Source of the DNA: JAFALX01 sp036378495
GTDB taxonomy: Bacteria; Chloroflexota; Dormibacteria; Aeolococcales; Aeolococcaceae
Length of the DNA stretch: 53,079 bases
Direction: 5' to 3'
NCBI GenBank assembly: GCA_036378495.1
Contig: DASUWI010000069.1
Location: 1 to 53,079, forward strand
In this document: one piece after another, positions 31,371 to 39,966 of the stretch
Position numbering within the stretch: position 1 is the stretch's first letter
Layout: every line of letters starts with the position of its first letter
The notes under the pieces: model-generated
Databases searched by the model: none
What the model was told of the DNA's origin: nothing
Seen by the model: the letters and a program-made list of their open reading frames with translations, nothing else
Made by a program: the position numbers and the translations under genes

Positions 31371-33215
31371 ATGTGGCATTCTCAACAGAACATGGCCACC
31401 CAGGCGGCGCCCGAGGCGCCGAGCCTGGCGCCGGAGAGTCCGGATCTGCTCCGGACAACCCTGGTGGAGCACTTCCGGCGCCAGATCCGAGAGAGGGGGA
31501 CAGCACCCGCGCTGTGCTTTCGTTCCGGCGACCGGTTCGCCTCCATCTCCTGGGCCGACTTCGGCCGCGCGGCACGGCGCTGGTCGGCGTTCCTCCTCGC
31601 CGAGGAGGTGGGCTCGCAGCAGCATGTGGCCATCTGGGCGGCCAACCGCCCCGAGTGGCACATCGCCGACATCGGCGTCCTCAGCCTGCGCTGCCGCCCG
31701 GTACCCGTCTACCTGACGCTGAGCGCCGACCAGGGCGGCTACGTGCTGCGCCACTCGGAATCCGCGGTCGCCGTCGTGGAGACTCCGGCGCTGCGCGACA
31801 AGGTGCTCGAGGTGCGCGAGACGCTGCCCTGGCTGCGGCGTGTGGTGGTCATGGAGGGGCAGGACGAGCCCTCCGCCGACGGCTTCGTCATCTCGTGGCA
31901 GGACGCGCTCGACCGCGGCGACGCCGTGATGGAGGAGCGCTGGGACGAGCTGGAGCGCCGCGCCAACGCAGTCACCCTCGACGACGTGGCCACGCTGATC
32001 TATACGAGCGGGACCACGGGTCCGCCCAAGGCCGTGCTGCTCACCCATGGCAACGTCGCTGCGGCGATGTACGCGCTGGATGAGTTCTCGGCGGCGACGC
32101 CGGCGACGCGGGTGGTGAGCGTCCTGCCGCTGGCGCATATCGCCGAGCGGCTGACGAGCGAGTTCCGCTCCTACGCCTACGGGCACCCGGTCTACTTCGT
32201 GGAGTCGGTCGGTGTTCTCGGCGAACGGCTGCGCCAGGTCCGTCCCAACATGTTCTTCACCGTGCCGCGGGTGTGGGAGAAGATGGCGCAGCAGGTGCGC
32301 CACGGCGTCGCTCAGCTCTCCGGCCCGCAGCGGACACTGGCCAACTGGGCGCTGCGCCGCGGTGCCGACGCGGTGGCCAAGGGCGGCACGGGCCGCGACG
32401 CAGCGCTCGCCGACCGCCTGGTGCTCCGCAAGCTGCGTGCGACGCTCGGCCTCGATGCAGCGACGATTCTCGCGACGGCCGCCGCGCCCATCGACGCCGA
32501 GGTGCTGCGCTTCTTCCGCTCCATCGGTCTCGAGGTGCTGGAGGAGTACGGCCAGACCGAGGACACCGGCGTGGCCACGATCAACCGCCCCGGCCACGCG
32601 CAGATCGGCACCGTGGGCACACCGATGCGTGGCACCGAGGTTCACATCGCGGAGGACGGCGAGATCCTGGTGCGCGGCGGCACGGTGTTCGCCGGTTACC
32701 ACAAGGACGCGCAGGCGACGGCGGAGACCATCGTCGACGGGTGGCTGCACACCGGTGATGTTGGTGAGGTCGACAGCGGCGGTTACCTGCGCATCACGGA
32801 TCGCAAGAAGGACCTGATCATCACCGCGGGCGGTAAGAACATCTCGCCGAGCAACATCGAGGTGGAGCTGCAGAAGAGCCCGGTGGTCGCACACGCGGTT
32901 GCGATCGGCGACCGCCGGCCGTTCGTCAGCGCGCTGCTCACGCTCGACGCGGACGGCGCACGCCACTTCGCGGCGGAGCACCAGCTGAGCGGCGACCTCG
33001 AGGCACTGTCACGCGAGCCGTCGCTGCTGGCGAGCATCAAGTCGCATGTGGACGCGGTGAACGCGCGCCTCTCGCAGGTGGAGCAGGTCAAGAAGTGGAC
33101 GCTGCTCACCCACGACTTCCAGGTGGGCGACGAGCTCACGCCGACGCTCAAGGTGAAGCGCAAGGTCGTGGCCGAGAAGTACGCGGCGCAGATCAACGCG
33201 CTCTACGGCGGCTGA
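31371..33215 (+). CDS. Long-chain acyl-CoA synthetase (AMP-forming)
   Basis: 614 aa. The ATP loop is LIYTSGTTGPPKAVLLTHGN, the A5 motif EEYGQTEDTG, then LHTGDVGEVDSGGYLRITDRKKDL and TAGGKNISPSNIE, with the catalytic Lys expected in the C-terminal LKVKRKVV. It has the long-chain form of a FadD15-like enzyme (about 600 aa). It would activate free fatty acids as CoA thioesters for lipid metabolism, and could handle fatty acids set free by the secreted lipase. The ATG at 31371 is chosen; a second ATG follows at 31392. Confidence 0.93.
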   Translation: MWHSQQNMATQAAPEAPSLAPESPDLLRTTLVEHFRRQIRERGTAPALCFRSGDRFASISWADFGRAARRWSAFLLAEEVGSQQHVAIWAANRPEWHIADIGVLSLRCRPVPVYLTLSADQGGYVLRHSESAVAVVETPALRDKVLEVRETLPWLRRVVVMEGQDEPSADGFVISWQDALDRGDAVMEERWDELERRANAVTLDDVATLIYTSGTTGPPKAVLLTHGNVAAAMYALDEFSAATPATRVVSVLPLAHIAERLTSEFRSYAYGHPVYFVESVGVLGERLRQVRPNMFFTVPRVWEKMAQQVRHGVAQLSGPQRTLANWALRRGADAVAKGGTGRDAALADRLVLRKLRATLGLDAATILATAAAPIDAEVLRFFRSIGLEVLEEYGQTEDTGVATINRPGHAQIGTVGTPMRGTEVHIAEDGEILVRGGTVFAGYHKDAQATAETIVDGWLHTGDVGEVDSGGYLRITDRKKDLIITAGGKNISPSNIEVELQKSPVVAHAVAIGDRRPFVSALLTLDADGARHFAAEHQLSGDLEALSREPSLLASIKSHVDAVNARLSQVEQVKKWTLLTHDFQVGDELTPTLKVKRKVVAEKYAAQINALYGG

Positions 33216-33294
33216 GTCACACGGATCGCCGTCGCTCCTGTCACGCAGAGGGACCGCGACCAACCCGCACGTACCTCGCCAGTCGATGGAGTGA

Positions 33295-33546
33295 TCAGGC
33301 GGACCAACGACGGACAAAGGGTTTGCCCTCGGCGGCGTCGCACGAGGTGAGCGGTACGCGGCCATAGACTTCACGCCGGATGGGAGCGGCCACCTCGTTC
33401 GCCGGCGACGTCGAGCGCAAGACGAAAGGCGCGGTGTGAGCCTCTCGGTTCAGCCCGACGACCTCGGTGACGAAGCGTCGGCGTTCGACCGGCTCGCCGC
33501 AGATATCGACGACGTGGTCGCCCACCTTCGGCAGCCGTGCGAGCAA
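33295..33546 (-). CDS. Small hypothetical protein
   Basis: 83 aa, TTG start at 33546. No recognised family. Codon third positions are mostly G or C, typical of real genes in this genome, and the sequence has a reasonable protein pattern (GDHVVDICGEPVERRRFV, NREAHTAPFVL, ANEVAAPIRREVYG). It may be a remnant of a longer gene, since a stop lies just upstream. It is convergent with the acyl-CoA ligase gene. Confidence 0.45.
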   Translation of the reverse strand: MLARLPKVGDHVVDICGEPVERRRFVTEVVGLNREAHTAPFVLRSTSPANEVAAPIRREVYGRVPLTSCDAAEGKPFVRRWSA

Positions 33547-33582
33547 AGATCCGGGCCGAACTCAAGGCGCGCGGGATTCGAA

Positions 33583-33946
33583 ATGTCCGAAGACGTCAGA
33601 GTCGGGGGTACTGAGGAAGTGTCGGATCTGAGATGGTTTGCAGCTCGCCTCGTGTTCCAGCACCCGGACCGCGGGGGTTTACGAGGAAAGGATTGTCATA
33701 TGGCAAACAGAGAACTTCGAAACCGCCGTGGCGTTGGCGGAGAGCGAGGGTGACGGCTATGCAGCGAGCGTCGCCGCGGTGCGGCTTGGCTTGGTTCAGG
33801 TCTATGAAATGTTTGACCCACCTGTATCCGGAGGCGAGGTCTTCTCATTGATGCGCGAGAGCGAGCTAAGACCCGGCGACTACACTGACCGATTCTTTGA
33901 TACCGGGTCAGAACGGCAACGGCATATTGAGCCCGGCGCTGATTGA
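33583..33946 (+). pseudogene. DUF4288-like gene broken by a +1 frameshift
   Basis: The first part reads LRWFAARLVFQHPDRG in one frame; the continuation VYEERIVIWQTENFETAVALAE and the rest lie in the next frame. Both together match the DUF4288 pattern (W-[FY]-A-A-[KR]-L then YEERI). The switch is at a run of five G (33672-33676); removing one G restores the frame. Either the gene is inactive, the read count is wrong at a homopolymer, or a programmed shift is used. Its start is not settled (ATG at 33583 or GTG at 33619). No function is known for DUF4288. Confidence 0.65.
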
Positions 33947-34024
33947 CGGCAGGAGCATGACGGCTTCCGGAGATGAACTCTGTCACGGCTCTGCGAGGGA
34001 GAGAACGATAGAACGGCCAAAGGT

Positions 34025-34795
34025 TTGCGCAGGCCCGCGTGGCTTGGCTGGCGAACACGCCTGCGGGCGGTGCATACGCGGACAGCGCGCTCGACGTTGT
34101 CAACGCTCGGGCTGGACGGCCTCCGCCGAAGCCGAACTGACGCGGTACTCATCGCGCGCATAACAAGCCTAGAAGCCCGAACGCATTTGGACCTGGTATT
34201 CGCCACTCGCCCGATCCCAGCAGAGCAAGCGCTGCCTTGGGTACAGAACTCCCTGTCCCAAGGTGCACAGCTCTCGGGGGCCGTGCGCTCGTCCGTGGAA
34301 TGGAGCCGTGGGACGTTCTATGCGCTCGTCCCTGTAAGTTGGCAGCAACCGGCGCGGCTCAACTTCGCTCGTGGTGGAGTAGCTCGCACAACCGCGGCGT
34401 CAATTGCATTGGTCACAAGCCTTGACGATCTAGCCGGCCGTACGGATGCATGTCTGATCGTTGAGGATGATCTTCGACGTGCTGACGATCCCGCAACGAG
34501 TGCGCTGCCGATCCCATCGGCTTCCATCGACGACCGCGTCTTCCATTGGTGTGACCTCTCCTCGTCATCCGCGGACGAGGTCAGTACGACGGTACGACGG
34601 GGCGCATCTGGCTACCCGCTCAACGCCTTCGTCGTATCCAGACCCTGCCAGGGTCTCGGGCTCCATCCAGGTGGGCGGTACGGCCCAGAGCTGGCATACG
34701 AGGTTGCGTCAGGTCTTGCCGCAATCATCGTGAGCGCCTTCGATGGGGAGAGCTTCCTGCTCTGGCGCATGAGCGACCAGGAGCCTGTGGCCTGA
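34025..34795 (+). CDS. Hypothetical protein in a region of atypical composition
   Basis: Up to 256 aa; the true start is probably 20-40 codons inside the TTG at 34025, because the first residues are arginine-rich and look non-coding. The rest is even: LDLVFATRPIPAEQALPWVQ, RSSVEWSRGTFYALVPVSW, TAASIALVTSLDDLAGRTDACLIVEDD, VFHWCDLSSSSADEV, SGLAAIIVSAFDGESFLLW. No family recognised. Codon use is less GC-biased than the neighbours, so it may be recently acquired together with the DUF4288-like gene. Confidence 0.55.
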   Translation: MRRPAWLGWRTRLRAVHTRTARSTLSTLGLDGLRRSRTDAVLIARITSLEARTHLDLVFATRPIPAEQALPWVQNSLSQGAQLSGAVRSSVEWSRGTFYALVPVSWQQPARLNFARGGVARTTAASIALVTSLDDLAGRTDACLIVEDDLRRADDPATSALPIPSASIDDRVFHWCDLSSSSADEVSTTVRRGASGYPLNAFVVSRPCQGLGLHPGGRYGPELAYEVASGLAAIIVSAFDGESFLLWRMSDQEPVA

Positions 34796-34898
34796 CAGCG
34801 GTAGGGCTGGTGGCGCCAGGTGGCAACACCTCGGAGTTCCGCTCTGCGCGCGCGTTCCCGGTGGCCGCGGACGCCGTGAGGCACGAGCAGTCTCGCGC

Positions 34899-35195
34899 TC
34901 AGATCGCGTCGAGCAGCTTCTGACGCAGCTCCTCGAGCCGCTCGAAATCGCCGATCGACGGACGCGCCGGAGTCTTCCCCGGAAACTTCAGGTGCTGCAA
35001 CGCATCGGCGATGAGCTGGATCTGCTCCTCGCTCAGGCGCACGGAGCGCATGTCCGGCGCCGGCGCCGCGGGCACCGCGGTCACCGCCGGACCGTCGACC
35101 GTTCCCGGACTCTGCGCCGCCTGTTCTTCCTCGTCCTCGGTGGGGCGGAACAGCTCGTCGGAACCGCGCAGCTGCGCGCGGCGGAAGCCCTTCAT
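34899..35195 (-). CDS. Small ParA-linked protein of unknown function
   Basis: 98 aa. The first 15 residues are basic (MKGFRRAQLRGSDELFRP), the middle is acidic and low-complexity, and the end is helical (RLSEEQIQLIADALQHLKFPGK, DFERLEELRQKLLDAI). It starts at ATG 35195, overlapping the ParA stop by one base (TGATG), so it is translated with it. Position suggests it is ParA's partner in place of ParB, though no DNA-binding domain is clear. Confidence 0.65.
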   Translation of the reverse strand: MKGFRRAQLRGSDELFRPTEDEEEQAAQSPGTVDGPAVTAVPAAPAPDMRSVRLSEEQIQLIADALQHLKFPGKTPARPSIGDFERLEELRQKLLDAI

Positions 35196-36037
35196 CACGC
35201 CTTCGCCGCTCGCATCTGACGGACCGGACGTGCCATGACGTCGCCTCCAAGCTCCCCGACAGCCGCGCTTCCCTTGGCCGCCAGCAGCGCCTTGGCCAGT
35301 GCGCGGTAGGCGCGTGCACCCGGTGACGACGGCGCGTACTGCAGGATCGACTGGCCGGCGAGCGGCGTCTCCGCGAATCGAATCGACGAATCGATGGTGA
35401 TGTCGAACACCTGGCCGCCGAACGCGCCGCGCACCAGCTCGAGCACCTCCTGGCTGTGCAGCGTGCGCGGCTTGTAGATCGTGGGCAGGATGCCGGCGAT
35501 CGTGAGGTTGGCGTTGAGCTTGGCGCGCACGCGCTCGATGGTGCGGTAGAGCTGCTGCATGCCCTTCATGCCGAAGTACTCGCACTGCAGGGGGATGATC
35601 ACCTCGGTGGCCGCCACCAGCGCGTTGATGCACAGGAGTCCGAGTGACGGCGGGCAGTCGATGACGACGAAGTCGTACTCGTCGAGGATGGGCTGGAGCT
35701 TCTCGGCGAGCACCGACTCGCGGCCGAACTCGGTGACCAGCTGCAGCTCCGCGCCGCTGAGCTCGATGTTCGCCGGCAGGAAGTCGACGCCGATCGGCTG
35801 TGAGTGCAGCCGGATGTCCTCGGCGGATACGTTCGGCGAGGTGAGCAGGTCGTACACCGTCTGCTCGAGCTCGTCGGGACGGCGGCAGCCCATGTTGAGC
35901 GTGAGGTGGCCCTGCGGATCGAGGTCGACCGCGAGCACGTGCTTGTCTGCCTCTGCCAGCGCCGCGGCGAGGCTCACCGCCGTGGTGGTCTTGCCCACCC
36001 CGCCCTTCTGATTGGCGACAGCGATAATCCGCGTCAC
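35195..36037 (-). CDS. ParA/Soj-family ATPase (orphan)
   Basis: 280 aa. It begins with the deviant Walker A KGGVGKTT (residues 11-18, Lys11 and Lys16), then VLAVDLDPQGHLTLNMG, VVIDCPPSLGLLCINAL, PLQCEYFGMKGMQQL and TIYKPRTLHSQEVLE, a complete ParA. ParA ATPases bind DNA as ATP dimers and position cargo. No parB, gid, dnaA or gyrase gene is nearby, so this is probably an orphan positioning ATPase and not the chromosomal partition system. GTG start at 36037; co-translated with the 98-aa protein. Divergent from the TPR gene. Confidence 0.88.
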   Translation of the reverse strand: MTRIIAVANQKGGVGKTTTAVSLAAALAEADKHVLAVDLDPQGHLTLNMGCRRPDELEQTVYDLLTSPNVSAEDIRLHSQPIGVDFLPANIELSGAELQLVTEFGRESVLAEKLQPILDEYDFVVIDCPPSLGLLCINALVAATEVIIPLQCEYFGMKGMQQLYRTIERVRAKLNANLTIAGILPTIYKPRTLHSQEVLELVRGAFGGQVFDITIDSSIRFAETPLAGQSILQYAPSSPGARAYRALAKALLAAKGSAAVGELGGDVMARPVRQMRAAKA

Positions 36038-36095
36038 GTTTTGCGTGGCGCCTGAGTGAGACGGACAAGCGAGCAAACGCGCCGCACTGAGCCGT

Positions 36096-36101
36096 TATGA
36101 T
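36096..36101 (+). promoter_or_regulatory. Candidate -10 box of the TPR gene
   Basis: TATGAT lies 69 nt upstream of the TTG start at 36171. The -35 region is weak (GCAAAC, 17 nt upstream). Given as a possibility only. Confidence 0.35.
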
Positions 36102-36170
36102 AGCGAACCCCATTACAGTCCAAAAGTGGACGCTGGCAGGGTCCCGGGCCGATCGGGACGAGAGGAGCAG

Positions 36171-37034
36171 TTGGCAGAAGAACGCGTCAAGCCGCGCAGC
36201 ATGTATGTCGAGGAGGCCGTCCAGCTTGCCTTGGAGAGCCGCTGGACGGATGCGCTGGCCACCAACCAGGGGCTGATCGAGAAGTACGGGGCCGACGAGG
36301 ACACGCACAACCGGATCGGCAAGGCCCTGACCGAGCTCGGACGGCTGCCCGAAGCCCTCGAGGCCTATTCCGCGGCCCTGAAGCTCAACCCCCTGAACCT
36401 GATCGCGCAGAAGAACGTCCGCAAGCTGGCGGCGATGCTGGAGAACCAGGAGACGGTTCCCACCGCGGAGCAGCCGATCGACGTGGAGGCGTTCACCGAG
36501 GAGCCGGGGAAGAGCGCGCTCACGGTGCTTCGCCCGCCGGCGAAGACGGTCACGGTGGTGGTGGCCCCGGGCGACCTCGTCGAGCTCGAGCCGGACACCG
36601 ACCAGCTGCTCGCCCGAACGGCGCGCGGCGTACCGCTGGGAGAGGTGGAGCCGAAGATCGCGCGCCGCATCCTGCCGCTGATGGCGACGGGCAACCGCTA
36701 CTCGGCCGCCGTGGCCCGGGTCGACGCCCTGGCGATCGAGATCATCATTCGCGAGGTCTACCAGGCGCCGGGCAACGCCCACACCACGTCGTTCCAGCTG
36801 TCGCGGTCGAACCGCCGTGACGAGTTCCGCCCCTACGCCAAGGAATCGCTGCTGGCCGCGCGGGAGATCGACGCCGAGTCCCTCGGCGAGGACGACGAGG
36901 ACTACACCGAGTCGTCCTCCGAGCCGTCGGAGGATCTGGCCGAGATGGGCATGAGCACGTTCCAGGCGGAGTCCGAGGAGAGCTCGTCCGACTCCGACGG
37001 TGACGAGGACACGCGTCCCGAGGACGAGTACTGA
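36171..37034 (+). CDS. TPR-domain protein with acidic C-terminus
   Basis: 287 aa. Residues about 10-85 hold two tetratricopeptide repeats (WTDALATNQGLIEKYGADED and RLPEALEAYSAALKLNPLNL). Residues about 140-230 have a HIRAN-like or small beta fold (GVPLGEVEPKIARRILPLMATG, SAAVARVDALAIEIIIREV). The last 45 residues are Glu/Asp/Ser-rich (for example GEDDEDY and SEESSSDSDGDEDTRPEDEY). TTG start at 36171 is chosen for GAGGAG 3-4 nt upstream. It is divergent from the orphan ParA gene. Its stop overlaps the apparent CTG start of the GH15 gene. Confidence 0.75.
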   Translation: MAEERVKPRSMYVEEAVQLALESRWTDALATNQGLIEKYGADEDTHNRIGKALTELGRLPEALEAYSAALKLNPLNLIAQKNVRKLAAMLENQETVPTAEQPIDVEAFTEEPGKSALTVLRPPAKTVTVVVAPGDLVELEPDTDQLLARTARGVPLGEVEPKIARRILPLMATGNRYSAAVARVDALAIEIIIREVYQAPGNAHTTSFQLSRSNRRDEFRPYAKESLLAAREIDAESLGEDDEDYTESSSEPSEDLAEMGMSTFQAESEESSSDSDGDEDTRPEDEY

Positions 37035-38881
37035 CCGAACCGACGCGGCACCGCGGCTACCTTCACATCGAGGAATACGGCCTCATCGGCGACTGCCGCA
37101 GCGCGGGGCTGGTGGGCGTCGACGGCAGCATCGACTTCCTCTGCCTGCCGCGCTTCGACAGCGAGGCCGTGTTCGCCCGCATCCTCGACGCCGAGCGCGG
37201 CGGTTTCTGGCAGATCGCTCCCGAGGCGCCCTACCACGCGCGTCAGACGTACCGCGACCGGACGAACCTGCTGCAGACGATCTTCGTCACGCCCCGTGGT
37301 GCTGTCGTGGTCACCGATTTCATGCCCACCTACCAGGTGGTGATCAAGCAGCACGCGAAACTGCACAACGAGCCGCGCGTCATACGTCTGGTGCAGTGCG
37401 TCGCCGGCAGCGTGCGCGTGAGCAGCCGGTTCGTGCCGCGTGCGGGATTCGGCCGCGAGGGCCTCGCGTTGCGGCTCGACGGCCCGCGCGTGCTGCATGC
37501 GGATGTCGGTGCCGTTCACCTCTGCCTCGAGACGACGGTGGACATAACCGGACCGGACGCCGAGTTCGCGCTCGCCACCGGCGAGAGTGCCGCGTTCTGC
37601 CTGCGGACCGCCCGGGCGGGTCTCCACGTGGATCACGCCTGGTCGGTGGAACGCGCCTACCGGCTGATGCGCGACACCCGCCGCTTCTGGTGGCAGTGGA
37701 TGGCGCAGGTGCGTTACGACGGCCCCTACCAGGTGCCGGTGTGGCGATCCGCGCTGGCACTCAAGCTCATGACCTACGCGCCCACCGGCGCCATCATCGC
37801 GGCGCCGACCACCAGCCTTCCGGAGAAGATCGGAAGCGACCGCAACTGGGACTACCGCTTCACCTGGCTGCGCGACGCCTCGTTCACGCTGTACGCGTTC
37901 TCACAGCTGAACCTGGAGGAGGAGGCCGAGGACTTCTTTCAATGGCTCACGCACCGCCATCTGGGAGAGCGCATGCGGCGCGTGCCCAACCTGTTCGATC
38001 TCGGCGGGGGCACCCGCAGCGAGGAGGTCGAGCTCACACACCTCGAGGGCTACGAACGGTCGCGCCCCGTGCGCGTGGGCAACGCCGCCACCCGTCAGCT
38101 GCAGCTCGACGTGTACGGCGAGGTGCTCGACAGCGCCTACATCTACGCACGCTTCGGCGGCGGCATTCCGCGCCCGCTATGGACCGAGCTGCGCAACGTC
38201 GTCGAGCTGACGATCCAGCAATGGGAGCAGCCGGACTCGTCGATCTGGGAGGTGCGCAGCGCGCGCCGGCACTTCACCTACAGCAAGGTCATGTGCTGGG
38301 TGGCGGTGGACCGCGGCCTGCGTCTGGCCGAGCACTACGGCCTGCCGCACGACTCCGTCCGCTGGCGGGCGGCCCGCCGCGCGATACACCGCGCCGTCAC
38401 GCAGCGCGCATGGAACCCACGGCTCCGCGCATTCACGCAGACACTCGACGGTGACACGCTCGACGCCGCGGTGCTGCGCATCAGCCAGACGCGATTCCTG
38501 CCCAACCGCGACGCGCGCGTCCGGGAGACGATCCACCGCATCGACACGCACCTCTCCAAGGGCGTGCTCGTGCGCCGCTACCTGCCGGACGTCTCACCCG
38601 ACGGCGTCGGCGGTGACGAGGGCGCGTTCTTCATGACCTCGTTCTGGCTGGTGGACGCACTGGCTCACCTCGGCGACCTGAACGAGGCGGAGCGGCGCTT
38701 CGAGCTGCTGAACGCGTTCGCGTCGCCGGTCGGGCTGTTCTCGGAGGAGGTGGACGACCGGACCGGCCATCTCCTGGGCAACTACCCGCAGGCGTTCACG
38801 CACCTGGCGCTGGTGGGGGCGGCGGTGAACATCGAGCGCAGCCGCAACCGGCGTCTCGGGGTGCACGGGCTGCGGCGGTAG
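37031..38881 (+). CDS. GH15-family glycoside hydrolase (glucoamylase/trehalase type), probable CTG start
   Basis: About 616 aa, the full length of bacterial GH15 proteins. The N-terminus EEYGLIGDCRSAGLVGVDGSIDFLCLPRFDSEAVFARIL is conserved in the family (key words IGDCRSAGLVG and DGSIDFLC). The toroid domain has WDYRFTWLRDASFTLYA, general acid Glu407 in SIWEVRSARRHF and general base Glu530 in VGGDEGAFF. It should release glucose or trehalose units. The GTG at 37112 would remove part of the conserved N-terminus; the only earlier start in frame is CTG at 37031, overlapping the TPR stop (CTGA) with GAGGA 7 nt upstream. Probably co-translated with the TPR gene. Confidence 0.92.
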   Translation: MTEPTRHRGYLHIEEYGLIGDCRSAGLVGVDGSIDFLCLPRFDSEAVFARILDAERGGFWQIAPEAPYHARQTYRDRTNLLQTIFVTPRGAVVVTDFMPTYQVVIKQHAKLHNEPRVIRLVQCVAGSVRVSSRFVPRAGFGREGLALRLDGPRVLHADVGAVHLCLETTVDITGPDAEFALATGESAAFCLRTARAGLHVDHAWSVERAYRLMRDTRRFWWQWMAQVRYDGPYQVPVWRSALALKLMTYAPTGAIIAAPTTSLPEKIGSDRNWDYRFTWLRDASFTLYAFSQLNLEEEAEDFFQWLTHRHLGERMRRVPNLFDLGGGTRSEEVELTHLEGYERSRPVRVGNAATRQLQLDVYGEVLDSAYIYARFGGGIPRPLWTELRNVVELTIQQWEQPDSSIWEVRSARRHFTYSKVMCWVAVDRGLRLAEHYGLPHDSVRWRAARRAIHRAVTQRAWNPRLRAFTQTLDGDTLDAAVLRISQTRFLPNRDARVRETIHRIDTHLSKGVLVRRYLPDVSPDGVGGDEGAFFMTSFWLVDALAHLGDLNEAERRFELLNAFASPVGLFSEEVDDRTGHLLGNYPQAFTHLALVGAAVNIERSRNRRLGVHGLRR

Positions 38882-38903
38882 CGGGCGCCCCCGTCCCCGC
38901 GCA

Positions 38904-38933
38904 TTGCATATTTATGCAGGTAGGCCCTAGACT
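38904..38933 (+). promoter_or_regulatory. argC promoter overlapped by an ARG box (ArgR operator)
   Basis: TGCATA (38905-38910), TT and TATGCA (38913-38918) form a perfect 14-bp palindrome of the ArgR/AhrC operator type. A -35 TTGCAT (38904-38909) and -10 TAGACT (38928-38933), spaced 18 nt, put the operator on the -35 element. The transcription start would be about 38941, the first base of the argC GTG, so the message is probably leaderless. ArgR is encoded in the same operon, which closes a feedback loop. Confidence 0.8.
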
Positions 38934-38940
38934 GGGCGCC

Positions 38941-39966
38941 GTGTCCACATCGCCCGCGCTCAGGGTCGCCGTCGCCGGCGCCACCGGGTACATCGGCATG
39001 GAGTGCGTCAGCCTGATCGCAGCGCACCCGGCGATGGAGCTGACCCGGGTGATGGGGCGCAGTCACGCGGGCGAGCCCTACTGCGAGGCGGTGCCCGGCA
39101 GCGAGGTGAGCCTGCCGATCGAGGACACGCTGGAGCCGGACTCCGCGCAGGTCATCTTCGCCGCCCTGCCGCACACGGTCGCCGCCCATCACGCGGCGGC
39201 GTGGCTGGCGGCCGGGGCGACGGTGATCGACATGAGCGCCGACTTCCGGCTGCATGACCCGGCTGCCTACCGCGAGTGGTATGCGATGGAGCACCCGGCC
39301 CCATCCCTGCTCGAGGAGTCGGTGTACGGGCTGCCGGAGCTGCACCGCGACGCCCTGCGCCGGGCCGATCTGGTGGCGGTGCCCGGCTGCTACCCCACCG
39401 CAACGCTGCTCGCCTGCGTGCCGGCGCTTCGCGCCCGGCTCGTCGAACCCGACATCGTCGTGGACGCGAAGAGCGGCGTCAGCGGCGCCGGGCGATCGGC
39501 GAGTCTGGGCTCGCACTACGCCGAGGTCAACGAATCGGTGCGCGCCTACGGCGTGGACGGGCACCGGCACAAGTCCGAGATGCTCGAGCAGCTGCGGCTG
39601 GCGGCGCAGGGCGACGTGCGCCTGACGTTCGTGCCGCATCTCGTCCCCATGACCCGGGGCATCCTGGCGACGGCGTATCTGCGCCCGCTGCCGGGCGTGG
39701 GCCGCGCCGACCTCGAGGCCGCCTACCGCGCCTTCTGTGAGGCCGAACCGTTTCTCTGCTACACGGATCGGCCGGCGCCCACCAAGAGCGTGAGCGGCAC
39801 CAACGTCGCGGCGGTCAACTGCGGCTGGCAGGACGGGCTCGCCGTGGTCACGGTCGTCATCGACAACCTGATCAAGGGCGCTGCCGGCCAGGGGGTGCAG
39901 GCGTGCAACCTGCGCTTCGGCTTCGACGAGCGAGCCGGCCTCGGCCGCGTGGTGCTGTGGCCGTAG
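38941..39966 (+). CDS. argC: N-acetyl-gamma-glutamyl-phosphate reductase
   Basis: 341 aa. It opens VAVAGATGYIGMECV (NADP loop), has FAALPHTVAAHHAAAW, the catalytic Cys150 in VPGCYPTATLLA and HRHKSEMLEQL, and ends with FGFDERAGLG. It reduces N-acetyl-glutamyl-phosphate to the semialdehyde, the third step of arginine synthesis. The GTG at 38941 is the start: an ATG at 38914 lies inside the ArgR operator and upstream of any plausible transcription start. First gene of the operon; argJ overlaps it by 10 nt. Confidence 0.96.
   Translation: MSTSPALRVAVAGATGYIGMECVSLIAAHPAMELTRVMGRSHAGEPYCEAVPGSEVSLPIEDTLEPDSAQVIFAALPHTVAAHHAAAWLAAGATVIDMSADFRLHDPAAYREWYAMEHPAPSLLEESVYGLPELHRDALRRADLVAVPGCYPTATLLACVPALRARLVEPDIVVDAKSGVSGAGRSASLGSHYAEVNESVRAYGVDGHRHKSEMLEQLRLAAQGDVRLTFVPHLVPMTRGILATAYLRPLPGVGRADLEAAYRAFCEAEPFLCYTDRPAPTKSVSGTNVAAVNCGWQDGLAVVTVVIDNLIKGAAGQGVQACNLRFGFDERAGLGRVVLWP

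Noticed and set aside
34818..34831. AGGTG-GCAA-CACCT hairpin after the unknown gene
   Set aside because: Five base pairs without a T tract are too weak to call a terminator in GC-rich DNA.
35195..36037. ParA as a sign of the chromosome origin
   Set aside because: No parB, parS-like repeats, dnaA, gyrB or rpmH lie nearby.
34899..36782. 627-aa minus-strand frame through the ParA locus and TPR gene
   Set aside because: Only its last 98 codons are real; the rest is out of frame with ParA and antisense to the TPR gene.
38914..38940. ATG at 38914 as the argC start
   Set aside because: It lies inside the ARG box and before the predicted transcription start; the family N-terminus fits the GTG at 38941.
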